A program made the translations under genes and the position numbers. The notes beneath the pieces are model-generated. The model saw only the letters and a program-made list of their open reading frames with translations, was not told the DNA's origin and did no database searches. Shown in pieces: positions 7,857 through 17,756 of a stretch of 64,000 bases of DNA; the stretch's first letter is position 1, and the number at the start of each line of letters is the position of its first letter. This DNA comes from Sphingomonas sp. AX6 (GTDB taxonomy: Bacteria > Pseudomonadota > Alphaproteobacteria > Sphingomonadales > Sphingomonadaceae), in contig NZ_LR733979.1 in NCBI RefSeq assembly GCF_902506605.1, positions 1,375,712 through 1,439,711 on the forward strand, written 5' to 3'.

Positions 7857-8861
7857 ATGACCGACATCCCCAACACCCAGCCCGACAGCCGCGAGACGAC
7901 GATCCTCGACGCGCCGGACAAGATGGTGAAGGTGCGCGAGTTGTTCGGGATCGACAGCGACATGGAATGCCCCGCGTTCAGCGAGGTGGACGAACGCGTC
8001 CCCGACCTCGACCCCGCTTATGTGTTCGATCCCGACACCACGCTCGCGGTGCTGGCCGGGTTCGCGCATAATCGCCGTGTGATGGTCCAGGGCTATCACG
8101 GCACCGGCAAATCGACGCATATCGAACAGGTCGCCGCCCGCCTAAAATGGCCGTGCATCCGCATCAACCTCGACGCGCATATCAGCCGCATCGACTTGAT
8201 CGGTCGCGACGCGATCGTGCTGCGCGAGGGCCAGCAGGTGACCGAGTTCCGCGAAGGCCTGCTTCCCTGGGCGCTTCAGACGCCGACGGCTTTGGTGTTC
8301 GACGAATATGACGCGGGCCGACCCGACGTGATGTTCGTGATCCAGCGCGTGCTGGAGACCGAGGGCAAGCTGACACTGCTCGATCAGAATCGCGTGATCC
8401 GTCCGAACCCTCATTTCCGGCTTTTCGCGACGGCCAACACCGTCGGTCTGGGCGATACCAGCGGGCTGTATCATGGCACGCAGCAGATCAACCAGGGCCA
8501 GATGGACCGCTGGAACATCGTCGTCACGCTCAACTATTTGCCTGCCGCCACCGAAGCGCAGATCGTGCTCGCCAAATCGGGTGAATACGACAAGCCCGGC
8601 GGCAAGGAGACGGTCGACAACATGGTTCGCGTCGCCGACCTGACGCGAAAGGGCTTCGTCAACGGCGACATCTCCACCGTGATGAGCCCGCGCACCGTCA
8701 TCACCTGGGCGCAGAACGCGCTGATCTTCGGCGATGTCGGCTTCGCCTTCCGCCTGTCGTTCCTGAACAAGTGTGACGAAGCCGAACGCGCTCTGGTCGC
8801 CGAATACTACCAGCGCGTGTTCGGCAAGGACTTGCCCGAAAGCGTGGTGGGGAAGGCGTGA
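7857..8861 (+). CDS. cobS: Aerobic cobaltochelatase subunit CobS
   Basis: This 334-residue AAA+ ATPase matches CobS in length and motifs. The Walker A motif GYHGTGKST is at residues 79-87 and the Walker B motif LVFDEYD has Asp149-Glu150. The N-terminal segment [21 protein letters not shown] is typical of CobS. With CobT it forms the ATP-driven chaperone ring that helps CobN insert cobalt into hydrogenobyrinate a,c-diamide in the aerobic B12 pathway. cobT follows within 35 bases, so they form an operon. No cobN or other cob gene lies in the window. Confidence 0.96.
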   Translation: MTDIPNTQPDSRETTILDAPDKMVKVRELFGIDSDMECPAFSEVDERVPDLDPAYVFDPDTTLAVLAGFAHNRRVMVQGYHGTGKSTHIEQVAARLKWPCIRINLDAHISRIDLIGRDAIVLREGQQVTEFREGLLPWALQTPTALVFDEYDAGRPDVMFVIQRVLETEGKLTLLDQNRVIRPNPHFRLFATANTVGLGDTSGLYHGTQQINQGQMDRWNIVVTLNYLPAATEAQIVLAKSGEYDKPGGKETVDNMVRVADLTRKGFVNGDISTVMSPRTVITWAQNALIFGDVGFAFRLSFLNKCDEAERALVAEYYQRVFGKDLPESVVGKA

Positions 8862-8892
8862 CCTTTCGCCCCAATCCTGCTGGGGCACGCTG

Positions 8893-10725
8893 ATGGCAGC
8901 CGAAACGCCCCTCGACCGGTTCAAATCCGTCTTGGGCGGCACCGCGCGTGCGTTGTCTCTGGAGGCCGAGGTCGAGCTTGCCTTCACCGCCGACGCGCCG
9001 GTGCAGTCGGGCAAGCATATCAAGGTGCCGATGCCCGCGCGGACGTTGCCTGCGGATCAGGTGGCGGAAGCGCGGGGGTTTGCCGATGGCTTCGCGCTGC
9101 GGCTGCGGCATCACAATGTCGCGCTCCACGCCAAGAATGCGCCCAAGGAGGCGGTCGCGCGGTCCGTCTTCGATGCGGTCGAGACAGCACGGGTCGAGGC
9201 GCTTGGATCGCGCGGCTATGCCGGGATCGCCGATAATCTCGACCGATCTTTGGCGCTCAAGCTGCGCTCCGATCCGATCGCGCGGGCGCGCACGCGCGAC
9301 GAGGTGCCGCTGGCGACCGCCGTCCAGTTGATGGTGCGTGAGCGGCTGACGGGCAAGCCGATCCCCGACAGCGCTGCCGACGCACTGGCGATGGTCGCGC
9401 CGTGGATCGAGGAAAAGGCGGGGGCCGAACTCGACGCGCTGGCGCTGACGATCGACGATCAGGCGAGTTTCGCGAAGCTGGTCACCACGCTCCTCGAAGA
9501 CCTCGAACTCGTCGAAGGCGACCAGATACCCGACGAAGCCGACGAAGGCGGGGCCGAGGATGAAGGCACCGACGATGCCGAGGACGATGCGGGCGACGAT
9601 GAGGACGACGGCGAGCAGGGACAGGGCGAGATCGACGCGCGCGGCGAGGACCGCGAGAGCGACGAGCAGGGAGAAGACGGCGAAGAAAATCCCGACGACT
9701 CGATGGACGATGGCGACGGCGCGGAGGGCGATGCCGAGGGACAGGAGGGGATGCTGCCCGTCCGCCCGAACCGCCCCTGGTCGGACCTGACGCCGCAGTT
9801 CGATTACGGTGCCTACACCACCAAGTTCGACGAGGTGATCGCCGCGACCGAACTCTGCGATGCCGACGAACTCGACCGGTTGCGCGCCTATCTCGACCAA
9901 CAGCTCGTGCAGTTGCAGGGCGTGGTGACCAAGCTTGCCAACCGCCTGCAACGCCGGTTGATGGCGCAGCAGAACCGCGCCTGGGACTTCGATCAGGAAG
10001 AAGGGCTGCTCGACGCCGCGCGGCTGGCGCGGGTAATCGTCGCGCCGGGGCAATCGCTCAGCTACAAGGTCGAGCGCGACACCGATTTCCGCGACACCGT
10101 CGTCACGCTGTTGATCGACAATTCCGGGTCGATGCGCGGCCGCCCGATTTCGATCGCAGCGATCAGCGCCGATATCCTTGCGCGTACCCTGGAGCGGGTC
10201 GGGGTCAAGACCGAGATCCTGGGCTTCACCACCCGCGCGTGGAAGGGCGGGCAGGCGCGCGAGGCGTGGCTGGCCGATGGCAGGCCACCCCAGCCGGGTC
10301 GGCTGAACGACGTGCGCCACATCGTCTATAAACAGGCCGACGAGCCGTGGCGGCGCGCCAAGAAGGCGCTCGGGCTGATGATGCGCGAAGGGCTGCTCAA
10401 GGAGAATATCGACGGCGAGGCGCTGGTCTGGGCGCACGACCGGCTGATGCACCGGCCCGAGGATCGCAAGATCCTGATGGTGATTTCGGACGGCGCGCCG
10501 GTCGACGATTCCACGCTCAGCGTCAATTCGGGCAGCTATCTCGAACGCCATCTTCGACAAGTGATCGGCTGGATCGAAAGCCGGTCGCCGGTGCAGCTCG
10601 TCGCGATTGGCATCGGGCACGACGTGACGCGTTACTATTCGCGCGCGGTGACGATCATGGATGCCGAGCAACTGGCGGGGACGATGATCGAACAGCTCGC
10701 CGGGCTGTTCGACGACGCCAAGTGA
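8893..10725 (+). CDS. cobT: Aerobic cobaltochelatase subunit CobT
   Basis: This 610-residue CobT has an N-terminal domain (about 1-210), a very acidic Asp/Glu linker (about 212-287), and a C-terminal von Willebrand A domain. The vWA MIDAS motif DNSGS is at residues 409-413. The linker and MIDAS site are thought to couple the CobS ATPase ring to CobN. The frame is open upstream of 8893, but the ATG there ([16 protein letters not shown]) gives the usual N-terminus and does not overlap cobS. The next gene starts inside its stop codon. Confidence 0.95.
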   Translation: MAAETPLDRFKSVLGGTARALSLEAEVELAFTADAPVQSGKHIKVPMPARTLPADQVAEARGFADGFALRLRHHNVALHAKNAPKEAVARSVFDAVETARVEALGSRGYAGIADNLDRSLALKLRSDPIARARTRDEVPLATAVQLMVRERLTGKPIPDSAADALAMVAPWIEEKAGAELDALALTIDDQASFAKLVTTLLEDLELVEGDQIPDEADEGGAEDEGTDDAEDDAGDDEDDGEQGQGEIDARGEDRESDEQGEDGEENPDDSMDDGDGAEGDAEGQEGMLPVRPNRPWSDLTPQFDYGAYTTKFDEVIAATELCDADELDRLRAYLDQQLVQLQGVVTKLANRLQRRLMAQQNRAWDFDQEEGLLDAARLARVIVAPGQSLSYKVERDTDFRDTVVTLLIDNSGSMRGRPISIAAISADILARTLERVGVKTEILGFTTRAWKGGQAREAWLADGRPPQPGRLNDVRHIVYKQADEPWRRAKKALGLMMREGLLKENIDGEALVWAHDRLMHRPEDRKILMVISDGAPVDDSTLSVNSGSYLERHLRQVIGWIESRSPVQLVAIGIGHDVTRYYSRAVTIMDAEQLAGTMIEQLAGLFDDAK

Positions 10726-10979
10726 GCGATGTGACGCCGCCGCCTGGCGGGTTCGTGGGGCCGGTGAAACGATCGGTGACGATCGCCGGGCACCAGACTT
10801 CAATCAGTCTCGAACCGGGGTTTTGGGCGGCGCTGGAGGCAGAGGCGGCGGTGCGCGAACTGCCGCTCAATGCTCTGATCGCACGGATCGACGTGGCGCG
10901 GATCGCCGCCGACGAACCGCCCAATCTGGCGAGCGCGATACGGTCATGGCTGTTCGCGCAGGTTGGGTCGGGTGACTGA
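10722..10979 (+). CDS. Ribbon-helix-helix domain protein
   Basis: This 85-residue protein contains the RHH_4-type ribbon-helix-helix found in small proteins of alphaproteobacteria. A beta strand ([20 protein letters not shown]) is followed by two helices ([23 protein letters not shown] and [12 protein letters not shown]). It starts with a GTG at 10722 overlapping the cobT stop codon (GTGA). This size and fold suit a DNA-binding dimer, but no target can be deduced. Its association with cobT may simply be operon hitch-hiking. Confidence 0.8.
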   Translation: MSDVTPPPGGFVGPVKRSVTIAGHQTSISLEPGFWAALEAEAAVRELPLNALIARIDVARIAADEPPNLASAIRSWLFAQVGSGD

Positions 10980-10996
10980 CCCCCGCTCTTAATCCG

Positions 10997-11084
10997 TCAC
11001 CCCAGCAAAAGCTGGGGTATCAGGCGGCGGGGATGCAAGCGTTGTGCAAGATCTGCCTGATATGCCAGCCTTCGCTGGCATGAC
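10997..11084. repeat. Paired inverted hairpin repeat (CCAGCAAAAGCTGG type)
   Basis: CCCCAGC-AAAA-GCTGGGG at 11000-11017 is followed by its inverted partner TGCCAGC-CTTC-GCTGGCA at 11063-11080. Both are flanked by complementary GTCA...TATCAGGC and GCCTGATAT...TGAC arms. This is a BIME-like dispersed repeat of a different family from those at 1873 and 4411. It lies between two convergent genes and may terminate both transcripts. Confidence 0.75.
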
Positions 11085-11121
11085 GAAGGGGGCAAGTGAG
11101 CTGGACGCCCATCTGCCCCCC

Positions 11122-14100
11122 TTACCGTCCCAGCAGCACTCTTGCCTGCCCGGCAATCTGCGCCAGCATTGCCGCGTTCGGCGCAGGGGCTTTTCGCGCC
11201 CGTGCGATCAGCCCGGCAAATTGCTCCACCCGCGCGCGATTCTTGTCGAGCCATGCCTCGACCGCCGCCTGCGGGTCTTTCTTTCCCACGCGCGACAGGA
11301 ATTCGAAGCGCAGTTGCTGGAAATCGCGCGCAAGGCCTGCGATCAACAGCCGCTCCCATGGGTCGCCCGCGGTCACCCGCGCGGCGTTGGCCTGCGCCCA
11401 GTCGAGCCCCAATGCGTGACCCAGATGGGTGAACGCCCGTGTCAGCACCGCTTCGTCCAGCCCCATCCGCTGACCCAGATCGGCTAGCCCGACCGCGCCG
11501 TCGAGTTCGAACACGCGCACCACTTTGCGCACCAGTGCCTTGGGGGCGCCTGCACCTTCCAGCCGTTCGGAGATGCGCGCCGATTGCGCCTTGGCTTCCT
11601 CAAGCAGCAATGCACGCGTTTGCTTGTCGAGGCTAGCGATGCCCGGCTCCAGCCGCGCGACCACTTCACCCGGCCCGGTGCCCGGCGGGCAGACCCGTAA
11701 CAGGTCCGCCATTTGCGAGCGCGTCGCCACGGCCACTTCCTCGAACAGCGCGATCCGCGCCGCTTCCGGAATATCCGCAGTCTCGATTTCTTCCCACAGT
11801 GCGGGCAGTCCGAACAGTCGCTCGGCGACGACGAACATCGCCGCGCTGTCGCTCATCGCAGCACCTTCTTCTTCCGCCAGCTCGAACGGATGAAGCACGC
11901 CCAGCCGATTGATGATCCGGTTGGCGAGCTTGGTCGCGACGATCTCTCCGCGCAGGCGGTGGTCGCGGATCGCATCCGCGAACTTCTTCTGCATCGGCTT
12001 GGGAAAGGCCGCCATCAGATCGGGTTCGAGATCGGGGTCGCGGCACAAGTCCGCATTCTCGATCGCGTCCTGAAGCGCGAGTTTCGCCGACGCCAGAAGT
12101 ACCGCCAGTTCGGGCCGCGTCAGCCCGTTGCCGTCCTGCGCGCGCCGCAGGAAATCCTCGTTGGATGCGAGGCCCTCGACCGCCCGGTCCAGCCGCCCGG
12201 CGCTTTCCATGATCTCGATCACGCGGACATAGCTTGGCACCGCGACCGCGCCGTCATTCTCCATGAACGACAGGCCCAGCGTCTGGAGGCGGTTATCCTC
12301 TAGTACGAGATGCGAGACATCGTCGGTCATCGTCTCAAGGAAACTGTCGCGCTTGGCCTGCGCCAGCCGCCCTTCCTTGACCTCGCGGTTGAGCGCGATC
12401 TTGATGTTGACCTCATTGTCCGAGCAATCGACCCCGGCCGAATTGTCGATGAAATCGGTGTTGATCCGCCCGCCATTCATTGCAAACGCGATGCGCGCGG
12501 CCTGGGTTACGCCCAAATTCGCGCCTTCGCCGATCGCCTTGGCGCGGAGTTGTTCGGCGTTGACGCGGGTGCGATCGTTTGCGGGATCGCCGACATCGAC
12601 ATGGCCCTCGGACGCTGCCTTTACATAAGTGCCGATGCCCCCGAACCAGATCAGGTCGACCGGCGCCTTGAGGATGGCGGAGATAACCTGCGCGGGCTCC
12701 AGCGCATCGTCTTCGACGCCCAGCAATTCCTTGACCTGCTTCGACAGCTTGATGCTCTTTTCCGACCGCGCGAACACGCCGCCGCCCTTGGAAATCAGCT
12801 TCTTGTCGTAATCCTCCCAGCTCGATCGCGGCAGCTCGAACATCCGCGCGCGCTCGTCCCAGCTTGCCGCCGGGTCGGGATCGGGATCGAAGAAGATGTG
12901 GCGATGGTCGAATGCCGCCTTCAGCCGGATCGCCTTCGACAGCAGCATCCCGTTGCCGAACACGTCGCCCGACATGTCACCGCATCCGACGACATCGATC
13001 GGGTCGGTCTGAACATCGACGCCCTGCTCAAGGAAGTGGCGCTGAACGGAAACCCACGCGCCCTTGGCGGTGATGCCCATAGCTTTGTGATCGTAGCCAT
13101 TGGAGCCGCCGCTGGCGAAGGCATCGCCCAGCCAGAAGCCGCGTTCCTCGGCAATGGCATTGGCCACGTCGGAGAAGGTCGCGGTGCCCTTGTCGGCGGC
13201 AACCACGAAATAGGGGTCTTGGCCGTCATGGATGACGACAACGTCGGGATGCACCACCGCGCCATCGACGATGTTGTCGGTGATCGACAGCAGCGAGCGG
13301 ATGAAGATGCGGTAGCTTTCCTTGCCTTCCTCGAACCAGGCATCGCGGTTGGTGGCCGGACTGGGGAGCTGTTTGGGATAGAAGCCGCCCTTGGCACCCG
13401 TCGGCACGATCACGGCGTTCTTGACCCGCTGCGCCTTCATCAGGCCCAGGATTTCGGTGCGGAAATCGTCGCGCCGGTCCGACCAGCGCAGGCCCCCACG
13501 CGCGACAGGTCCGGCACGCAGGTGGATGCCCTCGACCCGCGGCGAATAGACGAAGATTTCGCGCCACGGCAGCGGCTGGGGAAGATAGGGGACGCGCGCC
13601 GAATCGAACTTGAACGCCAGCGCCTCGCGCGCGGCGGGCGCAAACGCGTTGGTGCGCAGCGTCGCCATCACCACCCCGCGCATTGAGCGCAGGATGCGGT
13701 CGTCGTCGATCGCCGATACGCCTTCCAGGCCGGTGTCGATCGCCCGCGTCGCAGCGTCGATCGCGGCGTCGTCCTGACCTCGCGCCGGATCGTGATAGGC
13801 GCGGAACCGCTCGATCAGCGCGTTTGCTACTTTGGGCGCACGCCGCAGCGCCTCGACCACCGTGCCCAGCCCGTAGGCAAGGCCGGTCTGGCGCAGATAG
13901 CGGAACCAGGCGCGGAACAGCACGACGGCGTCGGGGGTCATCCCCGCTTCGACGATCAGCCGGTTGAACGCGTCGTTTTCCGCGCGACCCTCAAGCACCG
14001 CGTCGATCGCTTCCTCGGCAACGGAGATATCGACGTTCGGCACGTCGCCGCCCATTTCCATCGCGACCTTGAAATCATGGATATAGGCGTCGTGGTCGCC

Positions 14101-15747
14101 GCCCAGATGAGTCGGGATCTCCTCGATCACGTGAAAGCCGAAATTCTCGAACACCGGCACTGCTTCGGACAGCGGGATGGGTTCGCCCAGCCGGTAGAGC
14201 TTGATCCGCAAGCTGTCGTCGCCCTTGGCGTGCGGGATGATCCGGACCGCGCGCGGGTTGTCGTCGCCCAGATCGGCGATCTTGACGATGTCGAGCGCCG
14301 CTTCGTCCGCGCCGTGGCTGTTGCGGTAATTGGCCGGAAAGGCGTTGGCATAGGTCAGCGCAAGCCGACCGGCGCGATTGCCCACATGGTCGAACAACGC
14401 GGCCTCGACCGCGGGCAGCCAGCCGCGCATCATCCGCACCAGCCGCTGATCCAGTTCCTTCGGGTCGGGCATCCGCCCGGCACCGCGCAGATCGAGCGTG
14501 TAGCGCAACTGCGCGACCTCGCCGTCGCCCAGATAGATCGACCAGCTCAACTGATTGGCGTTGGCCGCCTCCGCCAGCATGTCGCCGATCGCCATGCGGC
14601 GTCCGGTCGATACCTCGTCGCGTGGCAGCCAAACGAAGGCGAACAAATGCCGCCCCAGGGGGCTGCGGATCAGCACCAGTTTGGAACGCGGCCGATCGGT
14701 GATCGACATGGTGGTCAGCGCCAGCGATTCGACCGCATCGGGCTGAAACCCGGTGGTCAAATCGTGGGGCAGGGCGGTCAGCGCGTGCGCCAGCGCCTTG
14801 CCGGTATGGCCCTTGGGATCGAAGCCGAATTTCTTCTGCAGCGCGGCCAGCCGGGTGCGCAGCAACGGCACATCCTGCGGCGACGCGTTGAGCGCCGCGC
14901 TGGTCCACAAACCGGCATGGATCGAAATCGCGGTGACCTTCTTGCCCGTCCGCACCGGCACCAGCACCAGATCGAGCGGGGCGCGGCGATGCACGGTCGA
15001 AATGCAGTTCGACTTGAGCAGCAGGACATCTTCCTTGGGATGCCGGTCGAACCAGTCCGCCGCCATTTCGCGCGACGCTTCCGCAAGCAGCGGCACGTCG
15101 AGCGCCTCGCGCGCCAGCCCCAGCTCGTTTGATGCCTTGCCGCTCGCGCGGTCCCAGTGTTCGTGTCCGATCAGCGTCAGGTTGCGGTCGAGGAACCAGC
15201 GCAGCAGATCGGTTTGTTCCTCATCGGCGACGCGGTCGGCATCGGCGCGAAGGGCGGCCTGGAGCGCAGGCCAGTCGTTCACCGCATGGCGCACATGCGT
15301 CAGGTTGCGGGCGATCTGGGCTTCGAGTTCGCGACGCTCCTTGGCGTCGACCCTGTCCATTTCGATATAGACGAAGGATTCAGGGCTGCCCTTGCCGATC
15401 GCGGTCAGCTTGCCCTTTGCATCGCGGGTCGTGGCGATGACGGGGTGGATGATCCGGTCGATCGCGATGCCGTGCGCGCCGATGGTGGCCGCGATCGAAT
15501 CGACCAGGAACGGCATGTCGTCGTTGACGACCGCCAGCCGCATCCGGCGCATCTCGTCATCGGAGGACACCGATTCGAGCGCGAGCACCGGCGTATCGGC
15601 CTTGCGCTGTTGTCCGGTTGCCGCGACGAACGCGGCAGCCTCTGCCTGCCGGGCCTTGTCGAACCCCTCCAATTCCTGCGGAAGTGCGCCCTCGACGAAG
15701 CGATCCTCAAAGGCGAATTCCAGCGACTTGTTCTTTTGTGTCGTCAT
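11122..15747 (-). CDS. NAD-specific glutamate dehydrogenase, large (180-kDa) class
   Basis: This 1541-residue protein is a class IV NAD-glutamate dehydrogenase, which interconverts glutamate with 2-oxoglutarate and ammonia and mainly serves glutamate catabolism. An N-terminal ACT-like region contains VNDDMPFLVDSIAATIGAHG. The central catalytic domain has LGLMKAQRVKNAVIVPTGAKGG and the later NAD-domain segment VVGCGDMSGDVFGNGMLL. A long C-terminal helical region follows. Family members are about 1500-1650 residues, so it is complete. The start (MTTQKNKSLEF) is the first ATG of the frame. It is homologous to Caulobacter GdhZ. A PAS-like gene lies 112 bp upstream in the same direction. Confidence 0.96.
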   Translation of the reverse strand: MTTQKNKSLEFAFEDRFVEGALPQELEGFDKARQAEAAAFVAATGQQRKADTPVLALESVSSDDEMRRMRLAVVNDDMPFLVDSIAATIGAHGIAIDRIIHPVIATTRDAKGKLTAIGKGSPESFVYIEMDRVDAKERRELEAQIARNLTHVRHAVNDWPALQAALRADADRVADEEQTDLLRWFLDRNLTLIGHEHWDRASGKASNELGLAREALDVPLLAEASREMAADWFDRHPKEDVLLLKSNCISTVHRRAPLDLVLVPVRTGKKVTAISIHAGLWTSAALNASPQDVPLLRTRLAALQKKFGFDPKGHTGKALAHALTALPHDLTTGFQPDAVESLALTTMSITDRPRSKLVLIRSPLGRHLFAFVWLPRDEVSTGRRMAIGDMLAEAANANQLSWSIYLGDGEVAQLRYTLDLRGAGRMPDPKELDQRLVRMMRGWLPAVEAALFDHVGNRAGRLALTYANAFPANYRNSHGADEAALDIVKIADLGDDNPRAVRIIPHAKGDDSLRIKLYRLGEPIPLSEAVPVFENFGFHVIEEIPTHLGGDHDAYIHDFKVAMEMGGDVPNVDISVAEEAIDAVLEGRAENDAFNRLIVEAGMTPDAVVLFRAWFRYLRQTGLAYGLGTVVEALRRAPKVANALIERFRAYHDPARGQDDAAIDAATRAIDTGLEGVSAIDDDRILRSMRGVVMATLRTNAFAPAAREALAFKFDSARVPYLPQPLPWREIFVYSPRVEGIHLRAGPVARGGLRWSDRRDDFRTEILGLMKAQRVKNAVIVPTGAKGGFYPKQLPSPATNRDAWFEEGKESYRIFIRSLLSITDNIVDGAVVHPDVVVIHDGQDPYFVVAADKGTATFSDVANAIAEERGFWLGDAFASGGSNGYDHKAMGITAKGAWVSVQRHFLEQGVDVQTDPIDVVGCGDMSGDVFGNGMLLSKAIRLKAAFDHRHIFFDPDPDPAASWDERARMFELPRSSWEDYDKKLISKGGGVFARSEKSIKLSKQVKELLGVEDDALEPAQVISAILKAPVDLIWFGGIGTYVKAASEGHVDVGDPANDRTRVNAEQLRAKAIGEGANLGVTQAARIAFAMNGGRINTDFIDNSAGVDCSDNEVNIKIALNREVKEGRLAQAKRDSFLETMTDDVSHLVLEDNRLQTLGLSFMENDGAVAVPSYVRVIEIMESAGRLDRAVEGLASNEDFLRRAQDGNGLTRPELAVLLASAKLALQDAIENADLCRDPDLEPDLMAAFPKPMQKKFADAIRDHRLRGEIVATKLANRIINRLGVLHPFELAEEEGAAMSDSAAMFVVAERLFGLPALWEEIETADIPEAARIALFEEVAVATRSQMADLLRVCPPGTGPGEVVARLEPGIASLDKQTRALLLEEAKAQSARISERLEGAGAPKALVRKVVRVFELDGAVGLADLGQRMGLDEAVLTRAFTHLGHALGLDWAQANAARVTAGDPWERLLIAGLARDFQQLRFEFLSRVGKKDPQAAVEAWLDKNRARVEQFAGLIARARKAPAPNAAMLAQIAGQARVLLGR

Positions 15748-15859
15748 GTCACGCGCCTACGCCCGCCCGCGAGAAGCCTCAAGACTTCTCGCACCTGCGA
15801 AGGCACTTAGGCCGCGTGTTTGCAGCTTTCGGTCAAGCCATGCCGTGTCCCGCGCACGC

Positions 15860-17143
15860 TTATTTCACGACGCGGCGGACCACCTGTTCGGTCAGCTTGT
15901 CGGCATCGTCCACACGCGCGACGATGTCGAGCATCCCGTTCAGTCCGGCGCGTGCCACCAGCAGCACGAATTCGGCATCGCCCGCGTCGATTGCGACCTG
16001 TGCCATCGATGCCGCCCCGCGCAAACGGATCGCGGCGGTTTCATAGCTGTCGGGGCGCTTGGCCGGACGTTTGGCATCGCGCTCGGCCTTGACCACCGCC
16101 TTGATCCCGCCGTCCTGGCGTTCGAGAAAGTCGGCGAGTTCGCCGCTGCCTACGTCGTGGCGGCGGGCATGGGCCAGCACCGCGGCGAATTCGGTCACGC
16201 GAGTCTTGTCATAGTCGAGGCCGAAGACGAGTTTGACCACCGGCGTCGTCTGCGCGCGCGGCTGAACCTTCAGCCCTGCATCGAGCAGCAATGTCGCATA
16301 GCCCAATGGATCGGCCTCGGCCGCGAGCCCAAAGTCATGCGCTCGTCCCAGCGCCCGGTACAAAGCGGCGCGCGAACGCACGTCGCTGGCGCGAACGGCA
16401 GCGGCGCTTTCGCGGGCCATCATCAGGCTGTCGGCAAGGTTCGCCGCGACCGATGCATCGATCGGCGCCACGCGCTCGACCGAAGGTTCGGGGACCGGCG
16501 GCGCTTCGAAACCGCCGCTGGGACCATCGGCCCATACCGGCGCCGTCTGGGTGCGCGGCGGCGCGGTGCGGCGTGCGGCATCCAGTTCGGCGTTCAGCTT
16601 TGCCTGAGTCTCGGCATCGACCATCTCTTTCCAGTTGATGACGCCATAGATGAAATCGATTTCCTCGCCCGAGGACGAGAACGGCATCAGGATGCCGCGA
16701 TAAAAGGTGTTGTGCCCGCGCTGGCTGACGAATTCGGCCTCGAACCCGATTGGCGCGCGGTTGGCGATGATCTGCAGATAATGATCGGTCAGTCGCGACA
16801 ACAACGACCGCGGCGGTACGTCGGCGATACCCGCGATCGACTGGTCGATTCCGCACTCGCCGCGTAGCGCTGCCCCTAGAAAGCGGATGCCGGGATTTTC
16901 AACGCCTTCGGAGAAATCGAGCAAAACCGAATTTGGGCCAAAATCGGCCAAGCTGGACGGATCGAGATCCTGGATCGCCGGATAAGGCCGGTCGCCGAGC
17001 AGCGACACCCAATAATTATAGGCGCGAACATGCATCCGCCGCTCGTCGGTGCCGATATTCAGCCCGTCGTCGCTCACCGCGCCATCGGTCGCATGATCGT
17101 CATCCCCATCGATTCGCTCGTCGAGCCCGCGCGCGGTATCCAT
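15860..17143 (-). CDS. PAS-fold domain protein upstream of NAD-GDH
   Basis: This 427-residue protein carries a PAS-like region at about residues 35-150 (RAYNYWVSLLGDRPYPAIQD ... YLQIIANRAPIGFEAEFVSQ ... GILMPFSSSGEEIDFIYGVINW). That pattern is found in alphaproteobacterial PAS_5-type proteins. A Pro/Ala-rich linker follows, then a helical C-terminal half (about 225-427) of no recognised family. No output domain such as a kinase, GGDEF or HTH is visible. I chose the ATG at 17143 because upstream codons lack coding character. It lies 112 bp before NAD-GDH, so shared transcription is possible, but no functional link is shown. Confidence 0.75.
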   Translation of the reverse strand: MDTARGLDERIDGDDDHATDGAVSDDGLNIGTDERRMHVRAYNYWVSLLGDRPYPAIQDLDPSSLADFGPNSVLLDFSEGVENPGIRFLGAALRGECGIDQSIAGIADVPPRSLLSRLTDHYLQIIANRAPIGFEAEFVSQRGHNTFYRGILMPFSSSGEEIDFIYGVINWKEMVDAETQAKLNAELDAARRTAPPRTQTAPVWADGPSGGFEAPPVPEPSVERVAPIDASVAANLADSLMMARESAAAVRASDVRSRAALYRALGRAHDFGLAAEADPLGYATLLLDAGLKVQPRAQTTPVVKLVFGLDYDKTRVTEFAAVLAHARRHDVGSGELADFLERQDGGIKAVVKAERDAKRPAKRPDSYETAAIRLRGAASMAQVAIDAGDAEFVLLVARAGLNGMLDIVARVDDADKLTEQVVRRVVK

Positions 17144-17324
17144 AGTCACTCCTCGGGCGACGGCACATGAATTGCCGTCGGTCAGACCCGACTTGTGCCC
17201 CCAATTTGGTAAACACCGCGTAAAGCACCGGTTCGTCTCGGCGCGAACACGCAAAGCCGCTTGCAGCCGCCCGGCCGCGCTGCTAATCGCCGCGTCCTCG
17301 ATTGCTCCCCTTTGCGGGAGCCGG

Positions 17325-17400
17325 GCCGCTTTAGCTCAGTTGGTAGAGCATCGCATTCGTAATGCGGGGGTCACAGGTTCGAGTCCTGTAAGCGGCACCA
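17325..17400 (+). tRNA. tRNA-Thr (anticodon CGU)
   Basis: A complete 76-nt cloverleaf is present. The acceptor GCCGCTT pairs with AAGCGGC, the D-arm is GCTC...GAGC, and the anticodon stem is CGCA/TGCG around the loop TTCGTAA (anticodon CGT). The T-arm is ACAGG-TTCGAGT-CCTGT and the terminal CCA is encoded. The anticodon reads ACG, a common threonine codon at this GC content. The 3' end directly abuts foreign-looking or decayed DNA. Confidence 0.96.
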
Positions 17401-17476
17401 CTCCCGAGCAGAAGTACGGCTTCATCGGTGCAATCTGCTCTGGATGGCCGCCCGGCGGCGCGCGGGCGAACGGCGT

Positions 17477-17722
17477 TTGCTATTGGATTGGGCGATCGGG
17501 CGGCATGTAGCGGGCGAGCTGACCGTGCAGGAGGCGGCCTCGACCAAATTGTGGCATACCGAAACCCAGTGGCGGGTGTGCGACGCTGCCATGCAATTGC
17601 ACGGCGGTGCGAGCTATATGAATGAATATCCCATCGCCCGCATCTGGCGTGACGCCCGCGTCCGCCGCATCTATGGCGGGACGTCCGAAATCATGAAGGA
17701 ATTGATCGGGCGTTCACTATAA
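17477..17722 (+). pseudogene. Truncated acyl-CoA dehydrogenase (C-terminal fragment)
   Basis: About 80 codons encode only the last part of an acyl-CoA dehydrogenase: AASTKLWHTETQWRVCDAAM, QLHGGASYMNEYPIARIWRD and [18 protein letters not shown]. These are the family's final helices with the QLHGG and IYGGTSEIM FAD/subunit-contact motifs. The N-terminal 300 or so residues, including the substrate pocket, are missing. The homologous part begins within about 80 bp of the tRNA-Thr 3' end. It cannot be a functional enzyme. It looks like what remains after an insertion or deletion at the tRNA. Confidence 0.8.
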
Positions 17723-17756
17723 CCGGAAGGTTGAGCAAGGAAGGGGCGTATCGGTG

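Noticed and set aside
8701..10803. A 700-codon minus-strand open frame across cobS and cobT
   Set aside because: It is the antisense of well-supported cobT with its MIDAS motif and acidic linker. The high GC content keeps the antisense frame open, and it has no family features.
12310..15132. Large plus-strand open frames opposite NAD-glutamate dehydrogenase
   Set aside because: They are His/Arg/Asp-rich antisense products with no domain signature. The minus-strand gene is full length and motif-complete.
17144..17324. Regulatory structure between the PAS-like gene and tRNA-Thr
   Set aside because: I see no convincing hairpin, operator or promoter pair beyond what random GC-rich sequence would give.
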